Program-made: the position numbers and the translations under genes
In this document: piece by piece, positions 9,246 to 17,768 of the stretch
How positions within the stretch are numbered: position 1 is the stretch's first letter
How the letters are laid out: each line of letters opens with the position of its first letter
NCBI GenBank assembly: GCA_964503145.1
Contig: CAZCYV010000001.1
Span: 372,001 to 436,000 of the forward strand
DNA length: 64,000 nt
Source of the DNA: RBG-16-57-11 sp964503145
GTDB taxonomy: Bacteria > Chloroflexota > Anaerolineae > Anaerolineales > UBA4823
Direction of reading: 5' to 3'
The notes under the pieces: generated by a model
The model's database searches: none
Seen by the model: only the letters and a program-made list of their open reading frames with translations
What the model was told of the DNA's origin: nothing

Positions 9246-9758
9246 TCATTCGACGTCGTCGCTATGCAAACGATGATACCTACGATTGTAGTAGATCAAA
9301 GGCGCATCCGCTTCCTCTACTTGCAGCGCAACCACCTGACCGATGAACAAGGTATGATCGCCAACATCATGGGCAGCGACAACAGTGCAATCCAGGAATG
9401 AAAGCCCACCGCGCAGGAACGGCGCGCCGGTGCGCAGCGTGAAGGTTTCCAGGCCTGCAAAACGATCCTGGTTTTCGGCGATTCTTCCAGCGAAGCGCTC
9501 CGAAATCTCGCGCTGATTCTGGTTGAGCAGCGTCACACCAAACACACCGGATCGGCTGACCAGGTGATGGGTGCGGGTATCTTTCGATAGCGAAATCAGC
9601 ACCAGCGGCGGTTCCAGGGAAATTGAAGTGAAAGAGCTGACCGTCATCCCGTGTTGCATGCCATCATAGAACGTGCTGACCACCGTCACCCCGGTCGCCC
9701 ATTGGCGCATTGCTGCGCGCATTGCATCCGGACTAACCGCTAAATTTTCGAGTTTCAA
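9246..9758 (-). CDS. Flavin reductase-like FMN-binding protein
   Basis: 170 residues with the flavin-reductase split-barrel fold. Diagnostic stretches: RQWATGVTVVST at the N-terminus, GMTVSSFTSISLEPPLVLISL (a 21-residue block from about 48), and GGLSFLDCTV. Such enzymes reduce FMN/FAD with NAD(P)H and hand it to a monooxygenase, but none is adjacent. The start is a TTG at 9758 with GAGG about 8 bases upstream; no ATG fits the conserved N-terminus. About 50 bases separate it from the AMMECR1 gene on the same strand, so the two could share a transcript. Confidence 0.85.
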   Translation of the reverse strand: MKLENLAVSPDAMRAAMRQWATGVTVVSTFYDGMQHGMTVSSFTSISLEPPLVLISLSKDTRTHHLVSRSGVFGVTLLNQNQREISERFAGRIAENQDRFAGLETFTLRTGAPFLRGGLSFLDCTVVAAHDVGDHTLFIGQVVALQVEEADAPLIYYNRRYHRLHSDDVE

Positions 9759-10055
9759 ATCACTGCCTCATCAAAAAAGTTCAGTTCAAGTCGAGGAAGT
9801 AGAGAAATCGCTCAGCGCCCAACGAAAAGGCGTCACCTCCAGCAACGCTCGATCTTGATCCTCCAATCACTCATCATACTTTTCAGTATGTGCGGCGTCA
9901 AGAGGGTTTCGGTAGAATAGGCAAGATTGACCAGACAATTACGTCATTTACCTGTTATACTTAATAGCCAATCTATGAGGTGAACTGATGGATCGCCAGC
10001 TACTCGACCCGGGGGTGGGGTAGCTGACGCTCCCTGAGTTCCAGGAGCAGAAACC
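9759..10055. other. Divergent intergenic region with inverted repeats
   Basis: About 300 bases between the flavin reductase (minus) and rnc (plus). Seen: a 6-bp inverted repeat CATACT-TTTC-AGTATG at 9875-9890; a TAGAAT box at 9913 and a TATACT box at 9956, neither with a well-spaced -35; a tiny ORF of 11 codons (9988-10023, MDRQLLDPGVG) with AGGTG before it; and a 7-bp inverted repeat CAGCTAC/GTAGCTG at 9997-10026 spanning that ORF. I see no RNA gene here. Confidence 0.45.
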
Positions 10056-10844
10056 ATGCACTCAATGAGCCAGGGAGACGAAGCGAGCGAAACTCCCCAG
10101 GATTTTGCCCGACGATTGGGTTTGCCGTTCAAGCGTTATTCTTTGTTGGCGCGCGCCCTCACCCATCGTTCTTATCTGAACGAACATCCAGACGAGGCGT
10201 TGGAAGACAACGAGCGCCTGGAGTTCCTGGGCGACGCCGTGTTGGATTTTCTGGTTGGTTCCTGGCTTTACAACCGTTTTCCCGAAATGCGCGAAGGCGA
10301 CCTGACCCGGCTGCGCTCGGCTTTGGTGCGAACTGAGCAACTGGCCGAATTCGCTAACCAGATGCAATTTGGACCGGCTATGCGGCTGGGGCGCGGCGAA
10401 GGTCAAGGGGGCGGGCGCCAACGCCTGGCGCTGTTGTGCGCAACCTTCGAAGCTGTAGTCGGAGCGCTGTACATCGACAGCGGACTGGAGGCGGTGTCAA
10501 ACTTCATCGATCCGCTGTTGGAACCAGCCGCAGAAAAAATCCTCTCTAACAATCAGGATCGTGACCCAAAGAGCATGCTTCAAGAGCGCATCCAGGCGCG
10601 AGGATTCGCGCCGCCAATCTATCGCACCGTGGCCACTCATGGACCAGAGCACTTAAAGACTTTTGATGTGGAAGTGCTGGTGGACGGCGAAGTTTATGGC
10701 TTTGGCAGCGGGCCGAGCAAGCAAGCTGCGGCAAAGGAGGCGGCTCGCGCGGCCCTGGAGCGACTCGATCAGGAGCCTGATGATTTAGCCGAATCATCGC
10801 CTATCTCTGCCGTCGAGAGCGAAAATCATGCCTCACAGTCCTGA
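10056..10844 (+). CDS. rnc: Ribonuclease III
   Basis: Double-strand-specific endoribonuclease that processes rRNA precursors and other structured RNAs. 262 residues: an RNase III domain with the signature NERLEFLGDAVLDFLVG (about 45-61) holding the metal-binding Glu/Asp residues, and a C-terminal double-stranded RNA-binding domain (about 170-240, DPKSMLQERIQ... GSGPSKQAAAKEAARAAL). Start at ATG 10056 with CAGGAG 8 bases upstream; an internal ATG at 10065 is possible. smc follows 27 bases later, a gene order seen in many bacteria. The tail after the dsRBD is short and acidic. Confidence 0.97.
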   Translation: MHSMSQGDEASETPQDFARRLGLPFKRYSLLARALTHRSYLNEHPDEALEDNERLEFLGDAVLDFLVGSWLYNRFPEMREGDLTRLRSALVRTEQLAEFANQMQFGPAMRLGRGEGQGGGRQRLALLCATFEAVVGALYIDSGLEAVSNFIDPLLEPAAEKILSNNQDRDPKSMLQERIQARGFAPPIYRTVATHGPEHLKTFDVEVLVDGEVYGFGSGPSKQAAAKEAARAALERLDQEPDDLAESSPISAVESENHASQS

Positions 10845-10871
10845 CATCTCCCGCAGCGGTAAAGCCATCGA

Positions 10872-13800
10872 ATGCCCAGGCTGTTAAAATCCCTCGAACT
10901 CCACGGCTATAAGACCTTTGCCAACCGCACCCTGTTCGAATTTGCCGAACAGGTGACGGCGATCGTCGGACCAAATGGAAGCGGCAAATCGAACATTGCC
11001 GATAGCCTGCGTTGGGTCCTGGGTGAGCAATCCTATGGGCTATTGCGAGCCAAGAAAACCGAGGATATGATCTTCTCCGGCTCGGAAAACCGCCCCCGCG
11101 CCGGTCTGGCGTCTGCAACGATCACCTTCGACAACAGCGAGGGCTGGTTGCCGATCGACTTCAGTGAGGTGTCGATCACCCGACGCGCCCACCGCGATGG
11201 CCTCAATGAATACCTGATCAACGGTCAGCGCGTCCGGTTGAAAGACGTGAGCGAGTTGCTGGCGCAATCAGGCCTGGCGGAGCGAACCTACACTGTGATC
11301 GGGCAAGGTCTGGTGGATGCAGCGCTCTCGCTCCGGGCGGATGAGCGACGACGCCTGTTCGAGGAAGCCGCTGGGATCGGTCTGCACCGCGCCCGCCGAG
11401 AGGAAGCCCTGCGCCGCCTGGAAGCTACCCGACGCAACCTGGAGCGGGTGCAGGACATTTTGGCCGAACTCAAACCCCGCCTCTCCAGCCTGGAGCGCCA
11501 GGCGCGGCGGGCGCAAGAGTACGAACAACTGCGCGCCGACTTACAAGTTATGCTGCGCGAGTGGTATGGTTATCACTGGCACACCGCGCAGTTCGAACTG
11601 GCGGAAGCACGCAAGGCTCTGCTGACGCAAGAAAAACATCTGGAGCAGGCGCGCAGCGAGCAACAAGAGGTGGAGCAGCGCCTGGCCAAGTTGCGCCAGC
11701 GACTCGGTCAGGCGCGCGCCGACCTGAACCTGTGGCACAAGGAACTGGCTGAACTCCACAGCCAGCGCGAAGAGATCAGCCGTGAACTGGCGGTCTCCGA
11801 AGAGCGACAACGATCACTGCTCGAGCAACAGGCGGAGATACAACGGGAGCGGAGTCGGCTGGAGGAAGAGCTAAGCACCCGGCGAGACATACTAACAGAC
11901 TCCCTTCAGGAGGTGGAGCAACTGCAACTGGAACTGGAGGAAGCCAGCAGCCAGTTAGAGAAGGCGCGCCATACGTTCCTCGCCCGCCAGCAAGAGCGCC
12001 AGCAATTCGAGGGGTTCATTCAGGGCATTCGACAGCAAGTTTCAGACCTGAGCATCCGCCAGGGTCAATTGCAAGCCCGCCTGGCAGAAAGCCAGGCGCA
12101 GGCCGAGCGCGCTCAAAAAGCGCTGGAAATGGCCACCCAAGGACAGGCGAAAGCCGAGCAAGAACGCCAGGCGATGCAATCTCGTTTGAAAGATGCGCTG
12201 CAGGCCGTTCAGCAGGCAGAGCAGGCGCAAAAAGCACTCGAAGAGAAGGCACTGGCGCAGCGCCAACGGGTTGAAGCGGAAGACCTGGCGCGCAGACAAG
12301 CGATAGAGGCGCGCGGCCAACTGGCGACCGAATTGGCGCAGGTGAAAGCGCAACTAGATGTGCTGGATCAGGCAGAAGCCAGCCTCAGTGGATACACCGC
12401 CGGAGCGCGCGCTCTGCTCCAGGCTGCCCGTCAGCAGAGGCTGACGGGGGCGCGCGGCGCACTAAGTAACTTCCTGGAAGCGCCGGCCGAATTAGAACGG
12501 GCTATTGCGGCCGCGCTAGGCGAATTCCTGCAAGCAGTCGTTCTGGAAAATGAGCCTGATACCGCTCTGGATTTGCTTCAAGCGCAGCCGGGGCGAGGGG
12601 TTCTGTTGCCGATGCCGCTTATAGCCAAAACTTCTGGCAGTCGCCCTGTCGTCGAACAACGCGACGGGATTCTGGGCATCGCCTCCGAACTGGTCAGTGC
12701 GCCGCCTGAACTCCGCCCGGCGCTGAATGTGTTGCTCGGTCAGGTGATTGTGGTGCGCGATCGATCTACTGCACAACGGGTCATCGCTAAACAGCCAGCC
12801 GGTGTGCGCGCCGTGACGCTCAGCGGCGAAGTGTACTACGCCGATGGACCAGTCTCTGGCGGTGGAGGCGAGGACGAGACTGCACAGCAAACCTTGCTGG
12901 GGCGCAGCCGACAGCGAAAGGAACTGCTCGAGGCGCGCCGCCGCTTGGAGGCGCAACTCGCTTCACTGGAGGAGCGCATCCAGGCACTGGAGGCGAACTT
13001 TGACGCGCTCCGGGCAGAGGCGTTACGGCTGAATCAGATGCTGGAGTCCCAAAAACAAGATAAGCAGCTTGCCGTTCGTAGAGCAGATCAGGCGAAAGCG
13101 GACCTGCACACAGCCGAGCGCCAGGTTGCCTGGGCGCAGGAACAACGCCAACGTTGGCAAAACGATTTGGAACACAGCCAGCTTGAGACGAAAAAGATCC
13201 TTACCGAACTGAGCGAGACCGAAACCTCGCTCAACGAAGCCAGGAACAGGTTGCGCCTGGAAAACGCCCGCCTGGATGATCTGAGCCTGGACGATCTACG
13301 AATGGAGCAGGCCCATTGGAGCACGCGCCTGGCGGTTGCTGAGCGGGCGCTGCAAGACGCCAAAGCGCGCCTGCTCGAGCGGCAAGCGGCGATCGAAAAC
13401 AGCCAGCATCGCCTGCAGGGTTTGCAGGAGCGAATCGCCGGGCTGGAAACAGAGCTTGAGCAGTTGCGGCTGCGCCGCCTCGACAGCCTTCAAAGCGAAG
13501 CGCACTTGAGCGAAAAAATCCGCCAGTTGAGTGCTAAAATCGAACCTGCCGAAGATGAACTGCAAAAGCTGGAAGCAGAACAAGAGGGGCTGCAAAGAGC
13601 AGAAACGGCTGCACGACAAAACTACAGCCTGGCCGAACACTATCACACCCAGACGCGCATTGCTCTGGCGCGGCGACAAGAGGCCCTTCAAGCCCTTCAA
13701 CGGCGCATCGAAGAGGACCTGGGCCTGGTGGCTTTCGAGTACGAAGAACAGATTTCTGGCCCCACGCCCCTACCGCTGACGGGAATGGTGGAACAACTCC

Positions 13801-14483
13801 CACTTGTCAAAAAACTTTCTCTGGATATCGAAGAGAGCATCAAGCGCCAGCGAGCGCAATTGCGGCGCATGGGCGCGATTAACCCCGAAGCCCAGGCGGA
13901 ATATCAAGAAGTTAAACAGCGCTACGAGTTCATGGTAGCGCAGGTGGCAGACCTCGAGAAGGCAGAGCGGGACACACACGCGGTGATTGCCGAACTCGAT
14001 CAACTCATGCAACGCAAATTCAAACAGACTTTCGAAGCTGTGGCAGCCGAATTTCGCCAGATTTTCATCCGCCTGTTCGGCGGCGGATCGGCGCGGCTGG
14101 TGCTTACCGATCCATCAGACTTGACCGACACCGGCATCGACATCGAAGCGCGCCTGCCTGGCCGACGCGCCCAGGGGCTGGCTCTGCTCTCCGGCGGCGA
14201 GCGCAGTCTGACCGCCACCGCCCTGGTGTTCGCCCTGCTCAAGGTATCGCCCACGCCCTTCTGTGTCCTGGATGAAGTGGATGCCATGCTGGACGAAGTC
14301 AACGTCGGCCGCTTCCGCGAATTGCTGCGCGAATTGAGTCAGAAGACGCAGTTCGTGATCATCACCCACAATCGAAACACCGTACAGGCCGCAGATGTGA
14401 TCTATGGGGTCACAATGGGGCGAGATTCATCCAGCCAGGTGCTCAGCCTGAAGCTGGATAATCTTCCAGACGTCATCGAGTAA
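10872..14483 (+). CDS. smc: Chromosome segregation protein SMC
   Basis: Full-length SMC ATPase (1203 residues) that with ScpAB compacts and segregates the chromosome. Seen: Walker A GPNGSGKSN (about 32-40); a long coiled coil; a hinge domain (about 500-650) with SGYTAGARALLQAARQ and a glycine-rich VSGGGGEDE; the second coiled coil; ABC signature LSGGERSLTATALVF (about 1105); and Walker B CVLDEVDAMLDEVNV. The length is usual for the family. rnc is directly upstream; ftsY, the third member of a common rnc-smc-ftsY cluster, lies 8 kb further on. A hairpin terminator follows at 14543. Confidence 0.97.
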   Translation: MPRLLKSLELHGYKTFANRTLFEFAEQVTAIVGPNGSGKSNIADSLRWVLGEQSYGLLRAKKTEDMIFSGSENRPRAGLASATITFDNSEGWLPIDFSEVSITRRAHRDGLNEYLINGQRVRLKDVSELLAQSGLAERTYTVIGQGLVDAALSLRADERRRLFEEAAGIGLHRARREEALRRLEATRRNLERVQDILAELKPRLSSLERQARRAQEYEQLRADLQVMLREWYGYHWHTAQFELAEARKALLTQEKHLEQARSEQQEVEQRLAKLRQRLGQARADLNLWHKELAELHSQREEISRELAVSEERQRSLLEQQAEIQRERSRLEEELSTRRDILTDSLQEVEQLQLELEEASSQLEKARHTFLARQQERQQFEGFIQGIRQQVSDLSIRQGQLQARLAESQAQAERAQKALEMATQGQAKAEQERQAMQSRLKDALQAVQQAEQAQKALEEKALAQRQRVEAEDLARRQAIEARGQLATELAQVKAQLDVLDQAEASLSGYTAGARALLQAARQQRLTGARGALSNFLEAPAELERAIAAALGEFLQAVVLENEPDTALDLLQAQPGRGVLLPMPLIAKTSGSRPVVEQRDGILGIASELVSAPPELRPALNVLLGQVIVVRDRSTAQRVIAKQPAGVRAVTLSGEVYYADGPVSGGGGEDETAQQTLLGRSRQRKELLEARRRLEAQLASLEERIQALEANFDALRAEALRLNQMLESQKQDKQLAVRRADQAKADLHTAERQVAWAQEQRQRWQNDLEHSQLETKKILTELSETETSLNEARNRLRLENARLDDLSLDDLRMEQAHWSTRLAVAERALQDAKARLLERQAAIENSQHRLQGLQERIAGLETELEQLRLRRLDSLQSEAHLSEKIRQLSAKIEPAEDELQKLEAEQEGLQRAETAARQNYSLAEHYHTQTRIALARRQEALQALQRRIEEDLGLVAFEYEEQISGPTPLPLTGMVEQLPLVKKLSLDIEESIKRQRAQLRRMGAINPEAQAEYQEVKQRYEFMVAQVADLEKAERDTHAVIAELDQLMQRKFKQTFEAVAAEFRQIFIRLFGGGSARLVLTDPSDLTDTGIDIEARLPGRRAQGLALLSGGERSLTATALVFALLKVSPTPFCVLDEVDAMLDEVNVGRFRELLRELSQKTQFVIITHNRNTVQAADVIYGVTMGRDSSSQVLSLKLDNLPDVIE

Positions 14484-14542
14484 GACCTCTCCGCCCCAAG
14501 GTTTTGCCCGACTCCCTATGGATGCTCGGAAAAGGTAACGAA

Positions 14543-14573
14543 AAGATGGCGGGCCCAAGCAGCCTGCCATCTT
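14543..14573. terminator. Bidirectional hairpin between smc and the foldase gene
   Basis: AAGATGGC at 14543-14550 pairs with GCCATCTT at 14566-14573; inside, GGC (14552-14554) pairs with GCC (14562-14564) after one mismatch, with a 7-base loop. On the plus strand the stem is followed by TTGTG; on the minus strand by TTCG after the stem's own T run. It lies between two convergent genes, so it can serve both. Confidence 0.7.
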
Positions 14574-14608
14574 TGTGCTTCACAAAGCTCACCGACACCG
14601 ATAAAGGC

Positions 14609-15961
14609 TCAAGGAGTGCTGAGGTTGTTGAACTGCTGCAGGACCTGTTGGATTTCGCTAGGCAGAGTAGGCTGGAGCGGGACAATCTGCTGCCAGTAAT
14701 CCAGGATCTGCACCTGGGCGCTCTCGCGTTGCTTTGCCAGCCACTCCTGGAATTTAGTCCGTTTCAAGTTCTGGCATTCGACGGCGGTCAGGGGGCGATT
14801 TTCATGCCCCAGCACGCGGATGATATGCCAGCCGAACTGGCTCTGCACCGGCTCACTGACTTCGCCAACCCCGAGCGCAAAAGCCGCGTCTTCGAACTCC
14901 TTGACCATCTGGCCACGCCCAAACCACCCCAGATCGCCTCCCTGGGGCTTGCTACCCTCATCGGTCGAGTAAGCATCCACCAGGCTGAACCAGTCTTCAC
15001 CTGCGTCCAGCTTCTCCTTGATCACCTTCGCCAACGCGCTATCCTCAACCAGGATATGCTGGGCCCAAACTTTCTCTTCCTCGCAGGGGATCTCGCCGAT
15101 AACTTCGGCCTGAAGTTTTTCGCGATAAAGCTGGCTGACGATGACGTAGCGCAATGTCTCCGGAGGAATTTGGAAATTGGTATCAAAATCCGCCACCAGG
15201 GTAGCGTAGGCGCTCTGGTAGCCTTCGAAAGTGTAGGGGGTTGACGTCGGCTGCGGTGTGGAAGTGGCGGCTGGCGTAGCTGGCTCGGTAGGAGTGGAGG
15301 TCGGCGCCAGGGTAGGGGTGGCCGTCGCCTGAGTCTCGGTGATGCTGGGGGTAGGAGTCAACGTAGCGGTGGCGGTTGGTTTGATCATGCTCAGTTGAAG
15401 CGGAGACAGAGTCGAGGTCGCCACCGGCGCGACGGTGTTGGTGGGCGTCGGCGTGCCGTTGGCGAAGTAACCTAGCGCTTGCTGCAAGCGCTCTTCGATC
15501 TCCTCATCGCTCACGGTGATGCCGCGCTTCCTGGCTTCCTGCATCACGATAGCGTTATCCACCATCTCGTTGATTGCACTTTCCCCAGCGGTGAAGGTCT
15601 CCAGTTGCCGCGCGGTTTGGCTAAGCTCTCCCAGGAGGGATTGCAAAGTGGATTGGTCGCCGCCGAACATGCTGGCGAACTGGTAAGTGCTCTCAGCGCT
15701 GCGGATCAGGTTGTAGCGGTAGTACTTGGTGAAGTTGCGGAATTCCTGAGCAGAGATGCGCTCTCCATTGATCTCCGCCACAGGGCGGCGATAACGGAGC
15801 ACTTGCTGGTCGAGGTAGCCATAGCCGATGACCAACACGACCAGGATCAAAACGACCAGGCTGCCAATGATGATCCAGCGTCTCTGCTGTTGCTCGCGGT
15901 GAATCCGATCAAGGTGTTTCTTCGTCGGATAAGACTGCTTCTGCTTCGGGTTTTTTGCCAT
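14609..15961 (-). CDS. Membrane-anchored parvulin-type peptidyl-prolyl isomerase (foldase)
   Basis: 450-residue extracytoplasmic foldase of the SurA/PrsA kind. Seen: a basic N-terminus (KKHLDRIHREQQQRR), one membrane helix about 29-51, and a SurA_N-like helical region (INGERISAQEFRNFTKYYR). A low-complexity Pro/Thr-rich insertion of about 70 residues (about 175-245) follows. The parvulin domain comes after that (about 300-400) with WAQHILVED, GGDLGWFGRGQMV and GWHIIRVLGHE. The PT insertion sits inside the helical chaperone domain, not between membrane and domain, which is unusual. Start at ATG 15961. It is downstream of rpsR on the same strand, separated by 112 bases that hold a strong hairpin. 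Confidence 0.92.
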   Translation of the reverse strand: MAKNPKQKQSYPTKKHLDRIHREQQQRRWIIIGSLVVLILVVLVIGYGYLDQQVLRYRRPVAEINGERISAQEFRNFTKYYRYNLIRSAESTYQFASMFGGDQSTLQSLLGELSQTARQLETFTAGESAINEMVDNAIVMQEARKRGITVSDEEIEERLQQALGYFANGTPTPTNTVAPVATSTLSPLQLSMIKPTATATLTPTPSITETQATATPTLAPTSTPTEPATPAATSTPQPTSTPYTFEGYQSAYATLVADFDTNFQIPPETLRYVIVSQLYREKLQAEVIGEIPCEEEKVWAQHILVEDSALAKVIKEKLDAGEDWFSLVDAYSTDEGSKPQGGDLGWFGRGQMVKEFEDAAFALGVGEVSEPVQSQFGWHIIRVLGHENRPLTAVECQNLKRTKFQEWLAKQRESAQVQILDYWQQIVPLQPTLPSEIQQVLQQFNNLSTP

Positions 15962-16025
15962 GAGAGTGAACCTCGAGGTTGAGCTGGTGCAGGCCGCGCC
16001 AGCGAGCGGCGCTCGGGGCGCAAAT

Positions 16026-16050
16026 CGCGGGGCACGCTGGGTGCCCCGCG
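16026..16050 (-). terminator. Strong hairpin after rpsR
   Basis: CGCGGGGCAC (16026-16035) and GTGCCCCGCG (16041-16050) form a perfect 10-bp stem with a 5-base loop, 24 bases past the rpsR stop. On the minus strand it is followed by ATTTGCG, not a T run. It may be a partial terminator or an mRNA-stabilising/processing stem that lowers expression of the foldase relative to the ribosomal genes. Confidence 0.5.
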
Positions 16051-16073
16051 GTGCGCAGGCGCGGTCAGATCAC

Positions 16074-16346
16074 CTAGCGGAGGATTTCGCCAGTATATGG
16101 CAGCAAGGCGACGTGGCGAGCGCGCTTGATGGCGCGAGCCAGCTCGCGCTGGTGCTTGGCGCAGGTGCCCGTCTGACGGCGTGGGCGAATTTTGCCTTCA
16201 TCGGTGACGAAGCGGCGCAGCACATCGACGAGTTTGTAATCGATCACCGCGTTCTTGTCGGTACAGAACATGCATTCGCGGGGCCGGGCGAAAAAGCGAC
16301 GTCCGCCCGGCGCTTGCGGTTCAGTGGTTGGGGGCTGGTTGCTCAC
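16074..16346 (-). CDS. rpsR: Ribosomal protein bS18
   Basis: Small-subunit protein S18, which pairs with S6 on the 30S platform. 90 residues from a GTG start at 16346; I prefer this start because AGGAG lies 8 bases upstream (16355-16359), whereas the longer frame from 16373 has no SD. Family motifs: IDYKLVDVLRRFV, GKIRPRRQTGTCAKHQRELARAIKRAR. The N-terminus carries CMFC, and with the later Cys-x2-His could bind zinc, as in C+ forms of S18. Third gene of the conserved rpsF-ssb-rpsR operon. A 6-bp inverted repeat AGGTCA-CAA-TGACCT (16367-16381) sits just upstream. Confidence 0.96.
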   Translation of the reverse strand: MSNQPPTTEPQAPGGRRFFARPRECMFCTDKNAVIDYKLVDVLRRFVTDEGKIRPRRQTGTCAKHQRELARAIKRARHVALLPYTGEILR

Positions 16347-16406
16347 TTTACTTACTCCTGATAGATAGGTCACAATGACCTGTCGTTATTGCTTGATGGT
16401 TGAAAT

Positions 16407-16799
16407 TCAAGAAAACAAACCTTCGTCCGTTTCATTATCGTCATACACGAAGTTGCTGCCTTCGCGGCGGTCTTCGAGCAGGATCATCTCGTTGGCGACG
16501 ATCTCGGTGGCCGAATGCTTATTACCTTCCTGGTCTTCCCAGTGCCGGGTTTGCAATCGCCCTTCGATATAGACCAGCCGGTCCTTGGACAGATGTTGCT
16601 TGCAAATCTCCGCCAGGTTGCTCCAGGCCACGACGTTGAACCACTCGGTCTCGGTGCGTTTCTCCCCGTCAGAAGTGTTCCAGGATCGGCTGGCGCCCAC
16701 GCTAAAGGTGGTCACCGGCCGCCCGGAGGGGGTGTAGCGCATCTCCGGATCGCGGCCCACTCTACCAATGATCAAAACCTTGTTCAAACTTCGCGTCAT
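16407..16799 (-). CDS. ssb: Single-stranded DNA-binding protein
   Basis: OB-fold SSB of 130 residues. It coats single-stranded DNA in replication, recombination and repair. Seen: LNKVLIIGRVGRDPEMRYTP at the N-terminus, WFNVVAWSNLAE, YIEGRLQTRHWEDQEG, then a short acidic tail DDNETDEGLFS. The tail is much shorter than in E. coli SSB and ends LFS, not the canonical DIPF, so partner recruitment through the tail may differ. It lies between rpsF and rpsR. Confidence 0.96.
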   Translation of the reverse strand: MTRSLNKVLIIGRVGRDPEMRYTPSGRPVTTFSVGASRSWNTSDGEKRTETEWFNVVAWSNLAEICKQHLSKDRLVYIEGRLQTRHWEDQEGNKHSATEIVANEMILLEDRREGSNFVYDDNETDEGLFS

Positions 16800-16843
16800 C
16801 TTCAGCTCCTGTAAGGATACCGATCGATCAAGCGCTCCTCCGC

Positions 16844-17125
16844 CTACTTGACAGAGAGCAGGAAGCGCAGGATTTGCTCCTGGAAGCGCATGTTACGCTC
16901 CAGGATTGCGCCGGTGCTGGGGGACATGTTGAGCTGGAAGACTACGTACTGGCCCTGCTTCTGCTTGCGGATCGGATAAGCCAGCGGGCGTTTGCCCCAG
17001 ACATCGGTCTTGACGACTGTGCCGCCATTATCCGTTACCCAGCCGGAAATGCGTTTAACCATCTCGCCAAACGCATTCTCGTCCAGATCGGGATGGACGA
17101 TGCACATCAATTCATAATCGCGCAT
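16844..17125 (-). CDS. rpsF: Ribosomal protein bS6
   Basis: 30S protein S6, 93 residues from ATG 17125. I chose this ATG because a near-perfect SD (AAAGGAGG) precedes it by 9 bases and because MRDYELMCIVHPD matches the conserved S6 start; a longer frame to 17200 has no homology. Family motifs: VTDNGGTVVKTDVWGKRPLAYPI and GQYVVFQLNM. First gene of rpsF-ssb-rpsR. The upstream leader contains a folded hairpin and a candidate promoter (separate entries). Confidence 0.96.
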   Translation of the reverse strand: MRDYELMCIVHPDLDENAFGEMVKRISGWVTDNGGTVVKTDVWGKRPLAYPIRKQKQGQYVVFQLNMSPSTGAILERNMRFQEQILRFLLSVK

Positions 17126-17155
17126 GATGGAATGCCTCCTTTCCTCGGGATTGCC

Positions 17156-17182
17156 CCTGGTAAACGCCGTGGGCGTGCCAGG
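17156..17182 (-). promoter_or_regulatory. rpsF leader hairpin
   Basis: CCTGG (17156-17160) pairs with CCAGG (17178-17182), and inside CGCC (17165-17168) pairs with GGCG (17172-17175), leaving an asymmetric internal loop of 4 and 2 bases and a 3-base apical loop. rpsF leaders in other bacteria bind the S6:S18 complex for autoregulation; I cannot see the published CCG bulge clearly here, so autoregulation is only a suggestion. Confidence 0.4.
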
Positions 17183-17224
17183 AGCGGAAAGCAGCCACAA
17201 TGTGGAATGCCGAAAAGCAAGTTT

Positions 17225-17253
17225 ATCATAAAGTACGACGTTTGCAAGGGCAA
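17225..17253 (-). promoter_or_regulatory. Candidate rpsF operon promoter
   Basis: Read on the minus strand: TTGCCC (17248-17253), 17-base spacer, TATGAT (17225-17230). This matches a housekeeping sigma promoter at 4/6 and 5/6 positions and would give a leader of about 90 bases containing the hairpin above. Confidence 0.5.
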
Positions 17254-17296
17254 TTTCAAAGGATTAAACTGACCCGCCGGGCCATTCAGGCGCGCC

Positions 17297-17767
17297 TCAC
17301 TCCGGGCAGAGCAAAGCGGCTGCCTCGAGATACTTGAGCATCTGCGGAAGCACCCCGATTTCTGGCTCTTCCCCTATCCAGGCGCGAAATGGCGCTCCAA
17401 ATTGATTGAGGATAAATAACATCACCTGACCCGCCACATCAAACTCAAAGATTGAGGCGTAAGCCATACGCAGCGCGCCTTGATCATCTACCAGCAAGTG
17501 TAGCTGGCCCAGATCGCGCAATGAGCGCTCCGGTAGCTGTGGTACAACCACCAACACTTCGGCTCCTTGCTTGCGCAACTCACTCAAGGCGACTGCCACT
17601 TCGTCAATCCAGGCAGAGCAAGCGCTGCATCTGAACCCGTGAGTGAATAAGACCGCCAAACTGGACCCCCCTCGGAAATCAGATGGCTCCAGCAGATCAC
17701 CGCCCGGCGTGGGCAGCTTCAAGGAAGGCGCAGGCGGCTCATCCCGCTCGAAATAAATCCAGGGCAT
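17297..17767 (-). CDS. Peroxiredoxin/thioredoxin-fold protein
   Basis: 156 residues of the AhpC-TSA/thioredoxin-like class. Seen: LKLPTPGGDLLEPSDFRG (substrate-strand start), LAVLFTHGFRCSAC with a CxxC pair at Cys47 and Cys50, and LLVDDQGALRMAYA. The motif resembles atypical peroxiredoxins or redoxin-domain proteins with vicinal cysteines. No signal peptide, so cytoplasmic. Its start lies one base after the ZIP transporter stop, so the two genes are co-transcribed and probably translationally coupled. Function beyond thiol redox chemistry cannot be stated. Confidence 0.75.
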   Translation of the reverse strand: MPWIYFERDEPPAPSLKLPTPGGDLLEPSDFRGGSSLAVLFTHGFRCSACSAWIDEVAVALSELRKQGAEVLVVVPQLPERSLRDLGQLHLLVDDQGALRMAYASIFEFDVAGQVMLFILNQFGAPFRAWIGEEPEIGVLPQMLKYLEAAALLCPE

Positions 17768-17768
17768 C

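Noticed and set aside
9759..10055. A small RNA or tRNA in the gap before rnc
   Set aside because: No cloverleaf, CCA end or strong structured RNA; only short inverted repeats are visible.
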